Part shown: positions 34,840-43,240 of the stretch, in pieces | Numbering within the stretch: the first letter of the stretch is position 1 | Layout: every line of letters starts with the position of its first letter | Assembly: GCA_003162415.1 (NCBI GenBank) | Contig: PMOL01000004.1 | Location: 124,001-188,000, forward strand | Length of the DNA: 64,000 bases | Reading direction: 5' to 3' | Source of the DNA: Candidatus Dormiibacterota bacterium | GTDB lineage: Bacteria > Chloroflexota > Dormibacteria > Aeolococcales > Aeolococcaceae | The notes under the pieces: generated by a model | Database searches by the model: none | Seen by the model: only the letters and a program-made list of their open reading frames with translations | What the model was told of the DNA's origin: nothing | Program-made: the position numbers and the translations under genes

Positions 34840-35643
34840 GTGAATACTGAGGGTCGGCTCCCGGTTGGGGGAGCCGACCTCTACTACGACGTCGAGGGCA
34901 GGGGCCCGGCAGTCGTACTCGTCCACGGCTTCTCACTCGATGGCCGGATGTGGGACGAGCAGGTTGTCGCCCTTCGCGACGTCGCGACCGTCGTCCGCTG
35001 CGATCTGCGCGGTTTCGGACGATCGAGCGAGCCCTCCGCCGGCATCCCCTACACGCACAGCGCAGACTTGCTTGCGCTGCTCGATCGACTTGGGATCGAC
35101 AGCGCAGTGTTTGTCGGATTGTCCATGGGTGGGCGCGTCGTCCTCGAGACCGCGCTCGTCGCGCCGGAGCGTGTCCGCGGTCTGGTACTGCTGGATTCGG
35201 TGCTCAATGGTGTGGAGTGGGACGCCGCGTCCGAGCAAGGCATGAAGGATGCGGAGCGTGCCGCCACAGCTGAGGGGATGTCCGCGGCGAGAGCCATCTG
35301 GCTCCGGCATCCGCTCTTCGCTCCGGCGTGCCGCGACGCGCAACTGGCGCGACGTCTCGCCGCGCTGGTCGAACCGTACTCGGGATTCCACTGGACGCAT
35401 GAGGATCCCCAGGCGCGAACGGACCCGGACCCGATCGCCATGCTCGAGCAGATCGGCGCGCCCACGACCGTTGTCGTCGGCGAGCTCGACGTGCCGTGTT
35501 TCCTGACGATGGCCGATCTGCTCGCGCGGCGCATTCCCGGTGCGCAGCGGATCGACGTCCCGGACTCCGGGCACATCGTGAATCTCGAAGCGCCGGACAC
35601 GGTCAACGCATTGCTGCGCAAGTCGACCCTCGCGCAGCCCTGA
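34840..35643 (+). CDS. alpha/beta-fold hydrolase
   Basis: 267 residues. The fold markers are VVLVHGFSLDGRMW (oxyanion-hole HG), the nucleophile elbow GLSMGG (Ser about 95), Asp in VGELD (about 210) and His in DSGHIVNLE (about 246), so the triad is complete. It resembles 3-oxoadipate enol-lactonase/hydrolase-like proteins, but the substrate cannot be assigned. The GTG start has a -10-like hexamer 6 bases before it. It lies in the relic-rich patch, yet appears intact. Confidence 0.88.
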   Translation: MNTEGRLPVGGADLYYDVEGRGPAVVLVHGFSLDGRMWDEQVVALRDVATVVRCDLRGFGRSSEPSAGIPYTHSADLLALLDRLGIDSAVFVGLSMGGRVVLETALVAPERVRGLVLLDSVLNGVEWDAASEQGMKDAERAATAEGMSAARAIWLRHPLFAPACRDAQLARRLAALVEPYSGFHWTHEDPQARTDPDPIAMLEQIGAPTTVVVGELDVPCFLTMADLLARRIPGAQRIDVPDSGHIVNLEAPDTVNALLRKSTLAQP

Positions 35644-35681
35644 TCGTCAGACCTCCGTGTAGGCTTCACACGACGTTCAGA

Positions 35682-35710
35682 GGGGTCGTATTAACGATGG
35701 ACGAGGTTGT
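35682..35710 (-). repeat. 29-bp direct repeat copy 1 with an HNH gene 3' relic
   Basis: 26 of 29 bases match 36783-36811. On the minus strand the surrounding 35691-35723 reads ATKLDNLVHR-stop, recalling the DNLV segment of HNH domains. The two copies flank the LamG pseudogene and the GGDEF relic. Confidence 0.5.
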
Positions 35711-35772
35711 CGAGCTTGGTCGCCCTGGCCGACGGCCACCGAGGCATCCGCCATCCCCTTTTGCTGTGACGG

Positions 35773-36560
35773 TCAACTCCCGAGGGTCTGGATCTGCGAC
35801 TGGGTGAGGGAGGCCTGGAAAATCATCAGTTCGTCCAGTTCGCCCACGAGCGCAGTGGTCCCGTCGACCCCATCACAAGTGCTCACACCGGCCCGCATCG
35901 GCGTTCTTTTCGAGATATCAGCGGTTGTTGCAGTCGTGGTCGTCGCTTGTAGTTGGCCGTCGACATAGAGCGATGCCGTTGTTGTCTGCCTGGAGACCGC
36001 TACCAGTGCCACGCTCCGTCGGTGACCGGCGCGGTTGAGCCCAGGTCAATGTAGTCTTCGCCGACCGTATTCTGAGCCTCGAAGTTGACGCGTCCGTTGG
36101 GCTGCATTCGGAAACCCCAAAAGCTGGTCCCGTCGGAGTCGCACTGTGCTCGCTTCTCCCATACGGCCTGTTCTTGGGTTGCCGCGGTCGTCTTGATAGC
36201 GAACGCGATCGTGAAGTCACCAATACCAGGGTTGCCGCCATCCGTGGCGAATACGACTTGATCTGCCGCTCCGCCAAAACTAAACGCCTGGTCGGTTCCA
36301 TACACACCCGGACCGAACGTGACTCCGACGAGTGTTCCGTTATCCATGCCCACGGAGTCGTTGGCATTCCCGTCGGCGTGCCACCAATGAGTCGGCGACG
36401 GCGCCACGGGCGTGGGTGATGGAGTCTGCACGGGCGTTGGCGCAGGGGTTGAAGTGACCGTCGTCGCGGGGGTCGGGGTTACCCTCGGGGCGACTGTCGA
36501 TCCACATGCTGCGAGGCCGAGCGCGGCGATCGCAGTGCCTAGTGTGGTTGTGCGTTTCAT
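35773..36560 (-). pseudogene. frameshifted LamG-domain lipoprotein
   Basis: ATG 36560 (GGAGG 5 bases upstream) opens a frame with a lipobox LGLAACGS, a Pro/Thr linker (TPTPATTVTSTPAPTPV) and a LamG/concanavalin-like domain. It stops after TDGAWHW near 36000. The next frame continues the domain as VALVAVSRQTTTASLYVDGQ to the stop at 35773. LamG domains normally read DGxWHHVAxV at this point, so about one His plus part of the reading frame is missing. The break lies at TGGCAC, which could be the product of slippage between two TGGCAC copies. If intact it would be an extracellular glycan-binding lipoprotein of about 260 residues. Confidence 0.75.
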
Positions 36561-36628
36561 GTGTGCCTCCACCATTCAACGGGAACAGGTCACAACAGTT
36601 ACATCCGCGCAAATGCGTCAAACACCCC

Positions 36629-36721
36629 CAGGCGAGCGACCTGATCCGCAATGCGGACGAGGCAACGTATCGCGCGAAGAGGCAGCCGACCCGCGAGTTG
36701 GTGATCGCGCCGGAGGAGTGA
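36629..36721 (+). pseudogene. 3' remnant of a GGDEF (diguanylate cyclase) gene
   Basis: The plus strand reads DLIRNADEATYRAKRQPTRE and ends LVIAPEE-stop. This is the characteristic last helix of GGDEF domains (LIRRADEALYRAK is the usual form). No GGDEF core precedes it: upstream is the start region of the LamG gene on the other strand. It is therefore a displaced 3' end. Confidence 0.65.
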
Positions 36722-36782
36722 GGCCACGTAACCGAAGTGACCCTCAATCAGCCGACGCCGATCTCGCTCAGCGTATCTCGAG

Positions 36783-36811
36783 GGGGTTGTATTAGCGACG
36801 GACGAGGTTGT
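36783..36811 (-). repeat. 29-bp direct repeat copy 2 with an HNH gene 3' relic
   Basis: Matches 35682-35710 at 26 of 29 bases. On the minus strand 36792-36845 reads VHWDHGGCTDVHNLVRR-stop, recognisable as a degenerate HNH core (usual form HWADGGPTDLDNLV). The rest of 36722-37074 shows nothing I can identify. Confidence 0.5.
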
Positions 36812-37074
36812 GCACGTCGGTACAGCCGCCGTGATCCCAGTGCACGCTGAGTAAGCGCTGGGCCGCCTGAAAACTACGCGTCGGCTTCGGAACGCCTGAC
36901 CGTCCCTAAAACGAGGCGCAGCAAACGCCGTGGGATCGGCGAACGAGTTGCCTCAGAGGAGGCACGACCCCTCCAGAGCAAAGTCCGGAGTTACCCAGCT
37001 ACGATAGCGTGTTCCGCTCCACCCGAGCGGAGTGACTACCGAGTGTTCGTCGCGGCCGTCTGGCCAGCCGGCGC

Positions 37075-37341
37075 TTATTTCGTGCGGCTGGCGCGAATCT
37101 CCCAGAACTCCGGCTCGGGCGTGCCCGCAGGCAGAAGCGACCTTACGTTCGCGTCGAACCACTTGTCGTGTTGAGCTTGCGAATCCCAGATTTCAATAAC
37201 GGTGATGCCATCGCCGTCAACGACGCCATAGTGAGCGACGAACCCATCAGCGCCCATCTGCGACTCGGCAACGGCCGCAATGACCTGGTCGTAGGCCTCA
37301 GGAGGCATTCCCGCGGCGTGATGCCGCTTCAGTGTCGTCAT
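37075..37341 (-). CDS. small dimeric alpha/beta-barrel (ABM-like) protein
   Basis: 88 residues from ATG 37341, GAGGAG 7 bases upstream. It reads MTTLKRHHAAGMPPEAYDQV and later VTVIEIWDSQAQHDKWFD, the pattern of antibiotic-biosynthesis-monooxygenase-like or EthD-like ferredoxin-fold dimers. Function is unknown; such proteins bind small hydrophobic ligands. A relative lies at 38941-39216. The gene is divergent from the membrane protein at 37537. Confidence 0.75.
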   Translation of the reverse strand: MTTLKRHHAAGMPPEAYDQVIAAVAESQMGADGFVAHYGVVDGDGITVIEIWDSQAQHDKWFDANVRSLLPAGTPEPEFWEIRASRTK

Positions 37342-37536
37342 ATGAAGACTCCTCGCCATGTTCGTGGTTACCAACGGTCGGAAGACTATCAGGTAGCCAT
37401 TGCGCCCTTCTTGCGCGCCAGCCTGGAGACACAATCGAGAACGATCAGCACGTCGCCGCTGACCCGGCACGTTGCCCGCGAAAAAAGCCTCATTTGCGCG
37501 CGGCCCGGAGGTATAGTCGCGCCAAGGACGTCAGCC

Positions 37537-38082
37537 ATGGGCATCTCTGAACACGCCAGGCGGCCCAAGCCCCTAGTCTGGCTGGGAGGCTTTGTGGTCG
37601 TATTCGGCGTGACGGCGTGGCTTGTTACCGGGGGAGCCAGTGTCCGCGTCGCTCCACCATCACACAGCCATCCGCCGGGAGTAACCGCAGCACCTCTGGA
37701 TTGTCTGTCTAGCGAGATAAAGCTGGTCGGAGCCTTCAACGACTGTGCATCTATCGACAGCGCCTCTTCTAACTGTCAGGTGTCGCCACCCGTGTTCAAC
37801 ACGCTTTTCAAGTTGCTTGGCCGGAGCCAAGACTTCCTTCTCTATCTCATGGTCCCCGGCGGCTACTCCGGTGCTGGAGAGTACAGGTTGGACACTGGGG
37901 CTGCGGAGGTTGACGCCCGTGAATTCCCTACGGGCGCCCTCTGGCTGTCGGTCGCCGGGACCCTAACCGTCACCGGCAGCGACGGCCGGTCGGGAACCGT
38001 GTCCGCCACCCTAGAAACTGCTCTAGGCAATGACGTGCCGACTAATTCGGTCACCGTCAATGGACCGTGGAGTTGTCCCTAA
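37537..38082 (+). CDS. membrane-anchored extracytoplasmic protein of unknown function
   Basis: 181 residues from ATG 37537 (AAGGA 8 bases upstream; TATAGT at 37512-37517 could be the -10). One N-terminal transmembrane helix (LVWLGGFVVVFGVTAWLV) leads to an outer domain with four or five cysteines (LDCLSSE, FNDCAS, NCQVSPP, PWSCP). A beta-rich core (GEYRLDTGAAEVDARE, TLTVTGSDG) follows. I do not recognise the family. Base composition is less GC-rich than most of the window, as in its neighbours. Confidence 0.7.
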   Translation: MGISEHARRPKPLVWLGGFVVVFGVTAWLVTGGASVRVAPPSHSHPPGVTAAPLDCLSSEIKLVGAFNDCASIDSASSNCQVSPPVFNTLFKLLGRSQDFLLYLMVPGGYSGAGEYRLDTGAAEVDAREFPTGALWLSVAGTLTVTGSDGRSGTVSATLETALGNDVPTNSVTVNGPWSCP

Positions 38083-38248
38083 CTGTCGCACCCAGGTTCC
38101 CGTCAAGTATGACGGAAAGAAACTTGACGCCGGAAATCGCCAATGCTAGCGTCCGACGCCAGATGAACGCACTCGACGACGACCGACTGCTTACGTTCGA
38201 GGAGGTCGCGGATGAGGGCGGTCGCAAAAGGCGACCACGACGGTGCCC

Positions 38249-38728
38249 TCAGCGCACTGCCTTTTTCACAAGCGCGGTGATCTTGGCCTCTTCCGTGGCA
38301 GTCAACTTGCTGAGCGCGTACTGAATCGGCCACATGGCGCCGTCGTCGATCTTCGCCTTGTCGCTGAAGCCGAGCGTTTGGTATCTTACTTTGAACTTCC
38401 CTGCGTTTTGGAAGTAACAGATCACATTGCCGTCCTTGGCGTATGCGGGCATTCCGTACCACGTTTTCGGTGTGAGAGCCGGTGCCGCGGCTGTGATCAG
38501 TGCGTGGACCTTCTTGGCGATGGCGCGATCCGGCTCCTGCATCCTGGCGATAGCCGCAAGCAGCTCTGTTTTCCCATCCGCCTTGGCCGCCTCGGCCTTG
38601 AGCTCCCGGACACGCTCGCGCGCCGCCGCCTTTTCTTCGGCGCTGAATCCCGCGGATGCCGTGCCGTTAGCGCTGGTGCGATTCGCACGTTTCTGTGTGC
38701 TTTTGCTCGCCGTTTTGGTTGGGGCCAT
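38249..38728 (-). CDS. DUF1801 / YdhG-like protein
   Basis: 159 residues from ATG 38728, AGGAG 9 bases upstream. A Lys/Ala/Ser-rich tail (about 1-55) precedes the DUF1801 fold: KVHALITAAAPALTPKTWYGMPAY, GNVICYFQNAGKFKVRYQTLGF and DDGAMWPIQYALSKL are family signatures. Relatives are frataxin-like fold proteins with suggested iron-related roles; activity here is unknown. The acid-base-rich N-terminus could bind nucleic acid. Confidence 0.85.
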   Translation of the reverse strand: MAPTKTASKSTQKRANRTSANGTASAGFSAEEKAAARERVRELKAEAAKADGKTELLAAIARMQEPDRAIAKKVHALITAAAPALTPKTWYGMPAYAKDGNVICYFQNAGKFKVRYQTLGFSDKAKIDDGAMWPIQYALSKLTATEEAKITALVKKAVR

Positions 38729-38940
38729 ACTTCGCGCTCCTGTTCGAGAGTTGACGAGAAGGATCTTGAGTCTATTGCCACATCGGCTGGCGACGCTGGT
38801 ACGCCCCATGGTGGTGGAAATGCAACGCTAGCCCGGACGACTGGCCGCGTCGCACGGTCCCTGCGACCTGCCCCAGCCTTGGATACCGACTGGGCGGCGT
38901 TCCGCCCGACGTTGCAACTTCGCTCGACGAGCGGCGGATC

Positions 38941-39216
38941 TCAGCCCTTGATGATGTTGTGGACCGGCGCGACCATCGGCTGGCCCGGATCGGCTCCAAG
39001 TTCGGTCATGATCGGAACCAGCGTCGCCCCGAACGCATCGAACGACTCCTGCGACTCCCAAACGTCGAACACCTGGATCAGGCCGTCCACTTCGATAGCG
39101 CAGTGGTAGGTCCTTCCCGCCGGTGCTCCGGCACCCGCCGCGTCGAGTCGCTTGATGACCTCGTCATACCGTGCTGGCGTGAAAGAACTTGGCGAGAAAT
39201 AGAAGCCGAGTGCCAT
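38941..39216 (-). CDS. small dimeric alpha/beta-barrel (ABM-like) protein
   Basis: 91 residues from ATG 39216 with GGAGG 9 bases upstream. TPARYDEVIKRLDAAGAG and LIQVFDVWESQESFDAFG match the pattern of the paralogous gene at 37075-37341. Probably a ferredoxin-fold dimer; ligand unknown. 38729-38940 shows nothing else. 39217-39339 is likewise empty. Confidence 0.78.
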   Translation of the reverse strand: MALGFYFSPSSFTPARYDEVIKRLDAAGAGAPAGRTYHCAIEVDGLIQVFDVWESQESFDAFGATLVPIMTELGADPGQPMVAPVHNIIKG

Positions 39217-39339
39217 GTCTGCATCCCTCCGTAGCGCGTGATTGTGGTCGGAGCTTACAGGTCCTCACAGGTCCCCGTCTCGACGCTGAGCCAAAACCCA
39301 TCGCGTCCGCCTTGTTGGTGCCGACGCTCTCTCGCAGGC

Positions 39340-40557
39340 CTAACTGTGTCCCTGGTGCTCGAAGCGCGCATGGTGGTCGGCCAAGAGGTCGGCACCGTAG
39401 TCACCGCCGTTGGGCGTGCGAATGCTGGTGTGGATGTGATGCCGCGACGGCTCGGGATTGTCGAACGCCACACCCGGGAGGTGCTCGAACTCGATCAGCA
39501 CGACGGGGCTGTGCAGCCGGTAGTAGAAGGGGTCAGCAGGGCCGGTGCCGCCCATCCAGGCGAACCAGGTGTCATCGAGGTGTCTCGCGACTTCGTCCAT
39601 CTTCACGGTCGCGTATCCGTCGCTTGCCCACCCAACGTAGGCGTTGATCGCTTCCGCCAGTCTGGCCCGCTGCGCGTCCGAGAGGCCGTCTGCTCGGATA
39701 CCGCAGTATGGGACCACCGCATTGTCGCGGAATGCGCCGGTCTGCGTCAGGTTGTCGACTGGGTGTCGCAGGTGGGATGGGATCGCATCCGGCATGATCG
39801 AGGCGTACTGGATCGCAACCTGTTGCTGATCTGGATCGAGCGAGCGAATCAGGTCGAGGCCGGCACGCTCCTCGACATCGAGCACTCGAATTCCGGCGAA
39901 ACGACCAGCGCCACCTTCGCAAGGCTCGGAACCCATGAATATCGGCGTCATCGCCATCTCGTTGCCGACGACGACGCAATTGATCGCCAGATGGTGCCCG
40001 TCGAATTGGAATCCCCACGGCGCATCCGAAGCAGGCACGCCGAAGAAGGACACGAAATATGGCCATTCGCCGAAGTCATCTGCACGGCCAGTCAACTGTG
40101 CAAGCAGATCATTGAGACGCATGATGTCGCGAGCCTGTGCATAGCCACGAGTCGACAGCGTGACGCGGAGCAAGTCGAGGAATGCGTTCCGATGAAGGGT
40201 CGATAGTTCCTCGAGCATGACCCCGTGTCGATACACGTTGATGTGTGGGTTGAACCATGCCCGCCATTGGTTCGAGTCAAACGGAAAGCTCAAGCGCGAG
40301 CGCGTCGTTGTATCCAGCAAATCCAGAAATCGCCCTGCCGCCTCCCGGATCGCTTCGCTCGCCATCCCTGTTCGAATCCGGTCGCGAGGTGCGATAACGC
40401 CATCCGTCGTGACGCCGCAGAATGGTTCAGCAAGCGCGGCATCGTTCTCTGCGAGAAACGGCGCAAGGATCTGAACCACTTCCGGCATCTCTCGAACCGG
40501 CGATCGCGCCGACATCGACATGCCCTCGCGAACCCCGAACTCGGTCCAATGGCTCAT
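39340..40557 (-). CDS. DUF3500 family protein
   Basis: 405 residues from ATG 40557 (GGAGAGAGG just upstream; the frame is open to 40629). It matches the DUF3500 family along its length: LLDTTTRSRLSFPFDSNQWR, WPYFVSFFGVPASDAPWGFQ and FDGHHLAINCVVVGNEMAMTP. The His-rich GHHLAINC and RHHIHTSIRTPNGGDYG could bind metal. No function is established for the family that I know of. It is transcribed alone; 40630-40811 upstream is empty. Confidence 0.85.
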   Translation of the reverse strand: MSHWTEFGVREGMSMSARSPVREMPEVVQILAPFLAENDAALAEPFCGVTTDGVIAPRDRIRTGMASEAIREAAGRFLDLLDTTTRSRLSFPFDSNQWRAWFNPHINVYRHGVMLEELSTLHRNAFLDLLRVTLSTRGYAQARDIMRLNDLLAQLTGRADDFGEWPYFVSFFGVPASDAPWGFQFDGHHLAINCVVVGNEMAMTPIFMGSEPCEGGAGRFAGIRVLDVEERAGLDLIRSLDPDQQQVAIQYASIMPDAIPSHLRHPVDNLTQTGAFRDNAVVPYCGIRADGLSDAQRARLAEAINAYVGWASDGYATVKMDEVARHLDDTWFAWMGGTGPADPFYYRLHSPVVLIEFEHLPGVAFDNPEPSRHHIHTSIRTPNGGDYGADLLADHHARFEHQGHS

Positions 40558-40811
40558 AGCCTCTCTCCGTTTCGCTCCAACTCGTGCAGATCGAGGCCGG
40601 GAGATCCGGTCGCGAAAAGCAAAACGCAAAGGTTAGCCCAAGGCACAAGGCCTGTAAGGCGACAGTGGACGGGCGGCACTCAGCGAGTTCCGGGTCGCGA
40701 GAGAGGAGCGCGACAATCTGCTTGCGCGATCGAGCGAGCGAGCCCGGTGTCTGAGCAGAGGGCCGGTGGTCCCGTCTCGCCGCACCACAAAGCCCGTATG
40801 ACTACGGAGGG

Positions 40812-41510
40812 CTACCCTGAAAAGCGGTACCCGATCCCCGGCACGGAGTGGATATAGGTCGGCTTCTCGGCGTCCGGCTCGATCTTGCGACGTAGACGGT
40901 AGACGTGAGCGTCGACGGTCCGGGTCTCGATCTCGACCTCGTATCCCCACACGCGCCGGAGCAGCTCGCCGCGGCTCATGACCTGGCCCGGCCGTGACGC
41001 AAGCAGCGCGAGCAGGTTGAACTCGGTGAGCGTGAGCATCACTTCCTCACCATCGCGGAAGACTTGGCGGCGTCCGAGGTCGATGGTGAGTCCAGGGAAC
41101 TCGAAGCGGTCGCGAGGCTGCTCCTGCGCGGAAATCTCACTGCGGCGCAGGTGCGCGCCGATGCGCGCCATGAGCTCGCGAACCTCGAAGGGCTTGGTCA
41201 CGTAATCGTCGGCGCCCAGCTCGAGGCCGACGACCACGTCAATCGTGTCGCTCTTCGCGGTGAGCATGATGATCGGCACGCGTGCGCCCTCGGCGCGCAG
41301 GCGCCGGCAAACATCAAGGCCGCTCATGCCCGGGAGATTCACGTCGAGGATGATCAGGTCGGGATTCTGCTCGCGAGCGAGATTGAGTCCCTCGACACCC
41401 GTCGCCGCCTCGATGAGTGTGTGGTTCTGTGCGCTGGTCGCGAGCCGCACGATCTCGCGGCTCGGCGGGTCGTCCTCGACGATGAGAATGGTCTTTCCGG
41501 CCCCGCTCAT
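40812..41510 (-). CDS. OmpR-family response regulator
   Basis: 232 residues. A receiver domain (1-120) has the acidic pocket IVEDD, the phosphorylation Asp in LIILDVNLPG (about 55), Thr in LTAK and Lys in VTKPFE. A winged-helix DNA-binding domain (about 135-232) carries LTLTEFNLLALLASRPGQV and TVDAHVYRLRRKIEP. Its ATG overlaps the stop of the hybrid kinase (ATGA). It should be the transcriptional output of that kinase. Full length and intact. Confidence 0.94.
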   Translation of the reverse strand: MSGAGKTILIVEDDPPSREIVRLATSAQNHTLIEAATGVEGLNLAREQNPDLIILDVNLPGMSGLDVCRRLRAEGARVPIIMLTAKSDTIDVVVGLELGADDYVTKPFEVRELMARIGAHLRRSEISAQEQPRDRFEFPGLTIDLGRRQVFRDGEEVMLTLTEFNLLALLASRPGQVMSRGELLRRVWGYEVEIETRTVDAHVYRLRRKIEPDAEKPTYIHSVPGIGYRFSG

Positions 41511-43240
41511 CCGACAGGCACCTCGATGAATGTGGAGATGCGCTTCACGAAGTTGGCCACCTCAATTGGTTTGGTGATGTAGCCGGAGCAGCCGGCTGCG
41601 AGTGCTTCCTGTTCATTGCCCTTCATCGCATTCGCGGTCAGCGCGACCACGGGGATACCTGCAGTCTTGGGATCCGCCTTGAGCATACGGGTGAGAGTCA
41701 GCCCGTCCATGCCAGGCAACTCCACGTCCATGAGCACGAGATCGTAGACCTTGGACCGCACCTTGTGGAGACCCTCCTCGCCGTCGACCGCGATGTCGAC
41801 GTCGAAGCCGCTGCCAAGGAGGACCATCTTCGCCAGGTCGCGATTGCTGGCATTGTCCTCGACGAGCAGGATGCGATTGTGGCGATGGCCGTTCAGGACC
41901 TCAATTCCTGCCAGAGGTAGCCTGAACGTGAACACCGAGCCGCGGCCCGGGTCGCTCTCCAGCGAGATGCTTCCACCGTGCAGCTCCACGAGCCGCCGGG
42001 TGAGCGAGAGCCCGAGCCCGGTGCCCTCGACCTGTCGAGTGGTGGCATGGTCGAGCTGATAGAACTCGTCAAAGATGCGCTTGTGGTGTTCGGCGGGAAT
42101 GCCCACACCGGTGTCGCCAACATCGACGATCAGATCTTCGCTGTCGGTTCGAGCCGAGACCCAGACCTTGCCACCCTGTGGGGTGAACTTGATGGCGTTG
42201 CTGAGCAGGTTGTAGAGCACCTGCTTGAACTTGCTCTTGTCCGCGCGGATCTCGAGGTGGACGGGGACCACGTCGATGCTCAGGTCGATGTCGCGCCGCT
42301 CGCTCAGGGAGCGGATCACGTTGTGGACCTCTTTGACCGCATCCTGCACGCCGAAGCGGTCGTAGGCGAGCTCCATGCGACCGGCCTCGATCTTGCTCAG
42401 GTCGAGCACGTCGTTGACGAGCTCCAGCAGGTGCTTCCCCGAAGCGTGGATGTTCTGGAGGCACTCCTGGCGCTGCTGTGGAGTCAGATCGACGAGGTTG
42501 TCCTTGAGGATTTCGCTGAACCCGAGGATCGCGTTGAGCGGCGTGCGCAACTCGTGGCTCATGTTTGCCAGGAATTCGCTCTTCAGCCTGGAGATCTCCG
42601 CGATCTGCGCGTTGGCAACCTCAACTTCGCGCTTCTGCGTGGCGATCTCGCCGAGCTGCGCGCGCTGCGCCGTGTACAGCCTCGCGTTGTCGATGCTGAT
42701 CGCCGCCTGGCTCGCGATGATCCGCATCAGCGCCTGCTCGATGCTCGTGAACGGCTGCACCTCGCGCCGAGCAAGGGTGAGCGCGCCGACCAGTCGTTGT
42801 GGCGACTCGAGCGGCATCACCAGGCATGACCGAGGTGCATATGCAAGACCGAGGGTTTTGAAGCGACGGTCCTTGGTGGCATCTGCGACAGAAACGAGCT
42901 TGCGGCGTTGCGCCGCCCATCCCACGATGCCCTCGCCGAGCTCGAACCGCGCGACCTGACCGAGGTTGTCGGTGAATGGGTATGTCGCGATAGCAGACAG
43001 GGCACGGCCGTCCTCGTCGAGGAGGAAGACCGTGGCAGCATCGCAGTCGACCAAGTCGGCCGCGGCCTTGAGCATGAAGTCGATCGTCTCCTTCAGCTCC
43101 AGGCTCGACGTGAAGAGGTTACCGACCTGGCCCAGAAGGTCGACAATGACCTTGTCGTCCATCGCAGTTCCGAGTATACCTGCGAATTTCGGCGCCAGCG
43201 GACTGTCGGGCAATTGCAATCGATCCAGTGCAGTGCTCAC
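41507..43240 (-). CDS. cytoplasmic hybrid histidine kinase (GAF-HisKA-HATPase-REC)
   Basis: 577 residues, no transmembrane helix. A GAF domain (about 45-190) is followed by a short coiled coil, HisKA with SHELRTPLNAILGF (His about 229), HATPase_c with N/G boxes (VLYNLLSNAIKF, VGDTGVGIP, GTGLGLSLTRR) and a C-terminal receiver (about 455-577) with Asp in LVLMDVELPG. It senses a small ligand or redox state inside the cell. GTG 43240 overlaps the etfA stop (GTGA). A second start at ATG 43162 has TATACT 10 bases upstream, so an internal promoter may also exist. Confidence 0.93.
   Translation of the reverse strand: MSTALDRLQLPDSPLAPKFAGILGTAMDDKVIVDLLGQVGNLFTSSLELKETIDFMLKAAADLVDCDAATVFLLDEDGRALSAIATYPFTDNLGQVARFELGEGIVGWAAQRRKLVSVADATKDRRFKTLGLAYAPRSCLVMPLESPQRLVGALTLARREVQPFTSIEQALMRIIASQAAISIDNARLYTAQRAQLGEIATQKREVEVANAQIAEISRLKSEFLANMSHELRTPLNAILGFSEILKDNLVDLTPQQRQECLQNIHASGKHLLELVNDVLDLSKIEAGRMELAYDRFGVQDAVKEVHNVIRSLSERRDIDLSIDVVPVHLEIRADKSKFKQVLYNLLSNAIKFTPQGGKVWVSARTDSEDLIVDVGDTGVGIPAEHHKRIFDEFYQLDHATTRQVEGTGLGLSLTRRLVELHGGSISLESDPGRGSVFTFRLPLAGIEVLNGHRHNRILLVEDNASNRDLAKMVLLGSGFDVDIAVDGEEGLHKVRSKVYDLVLMDVELPGMDGLTLTRMLKADPKTAGIPVVALTANAMKGNEQEALAAGCSGYITKPIEVANFVKRISTFIEVPVG

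Noticed and set aside
33539..34936. 465-codon minus-strand frame opposite the LysM-CHAP gene
   Set aside because: It is rich in Arg/Gly/Ala typical of antisense GC-rich DNA, while the plus strand has clear LysM and CHAP motifs.
38109..38324. Small plus-strand frame beginning MTERNLTPEIANAS
   Set aside because: No ribosome site, and its second half is antisense to the DUF1801 gene. The first 40 codons look protein-like but are too little to call a gene.
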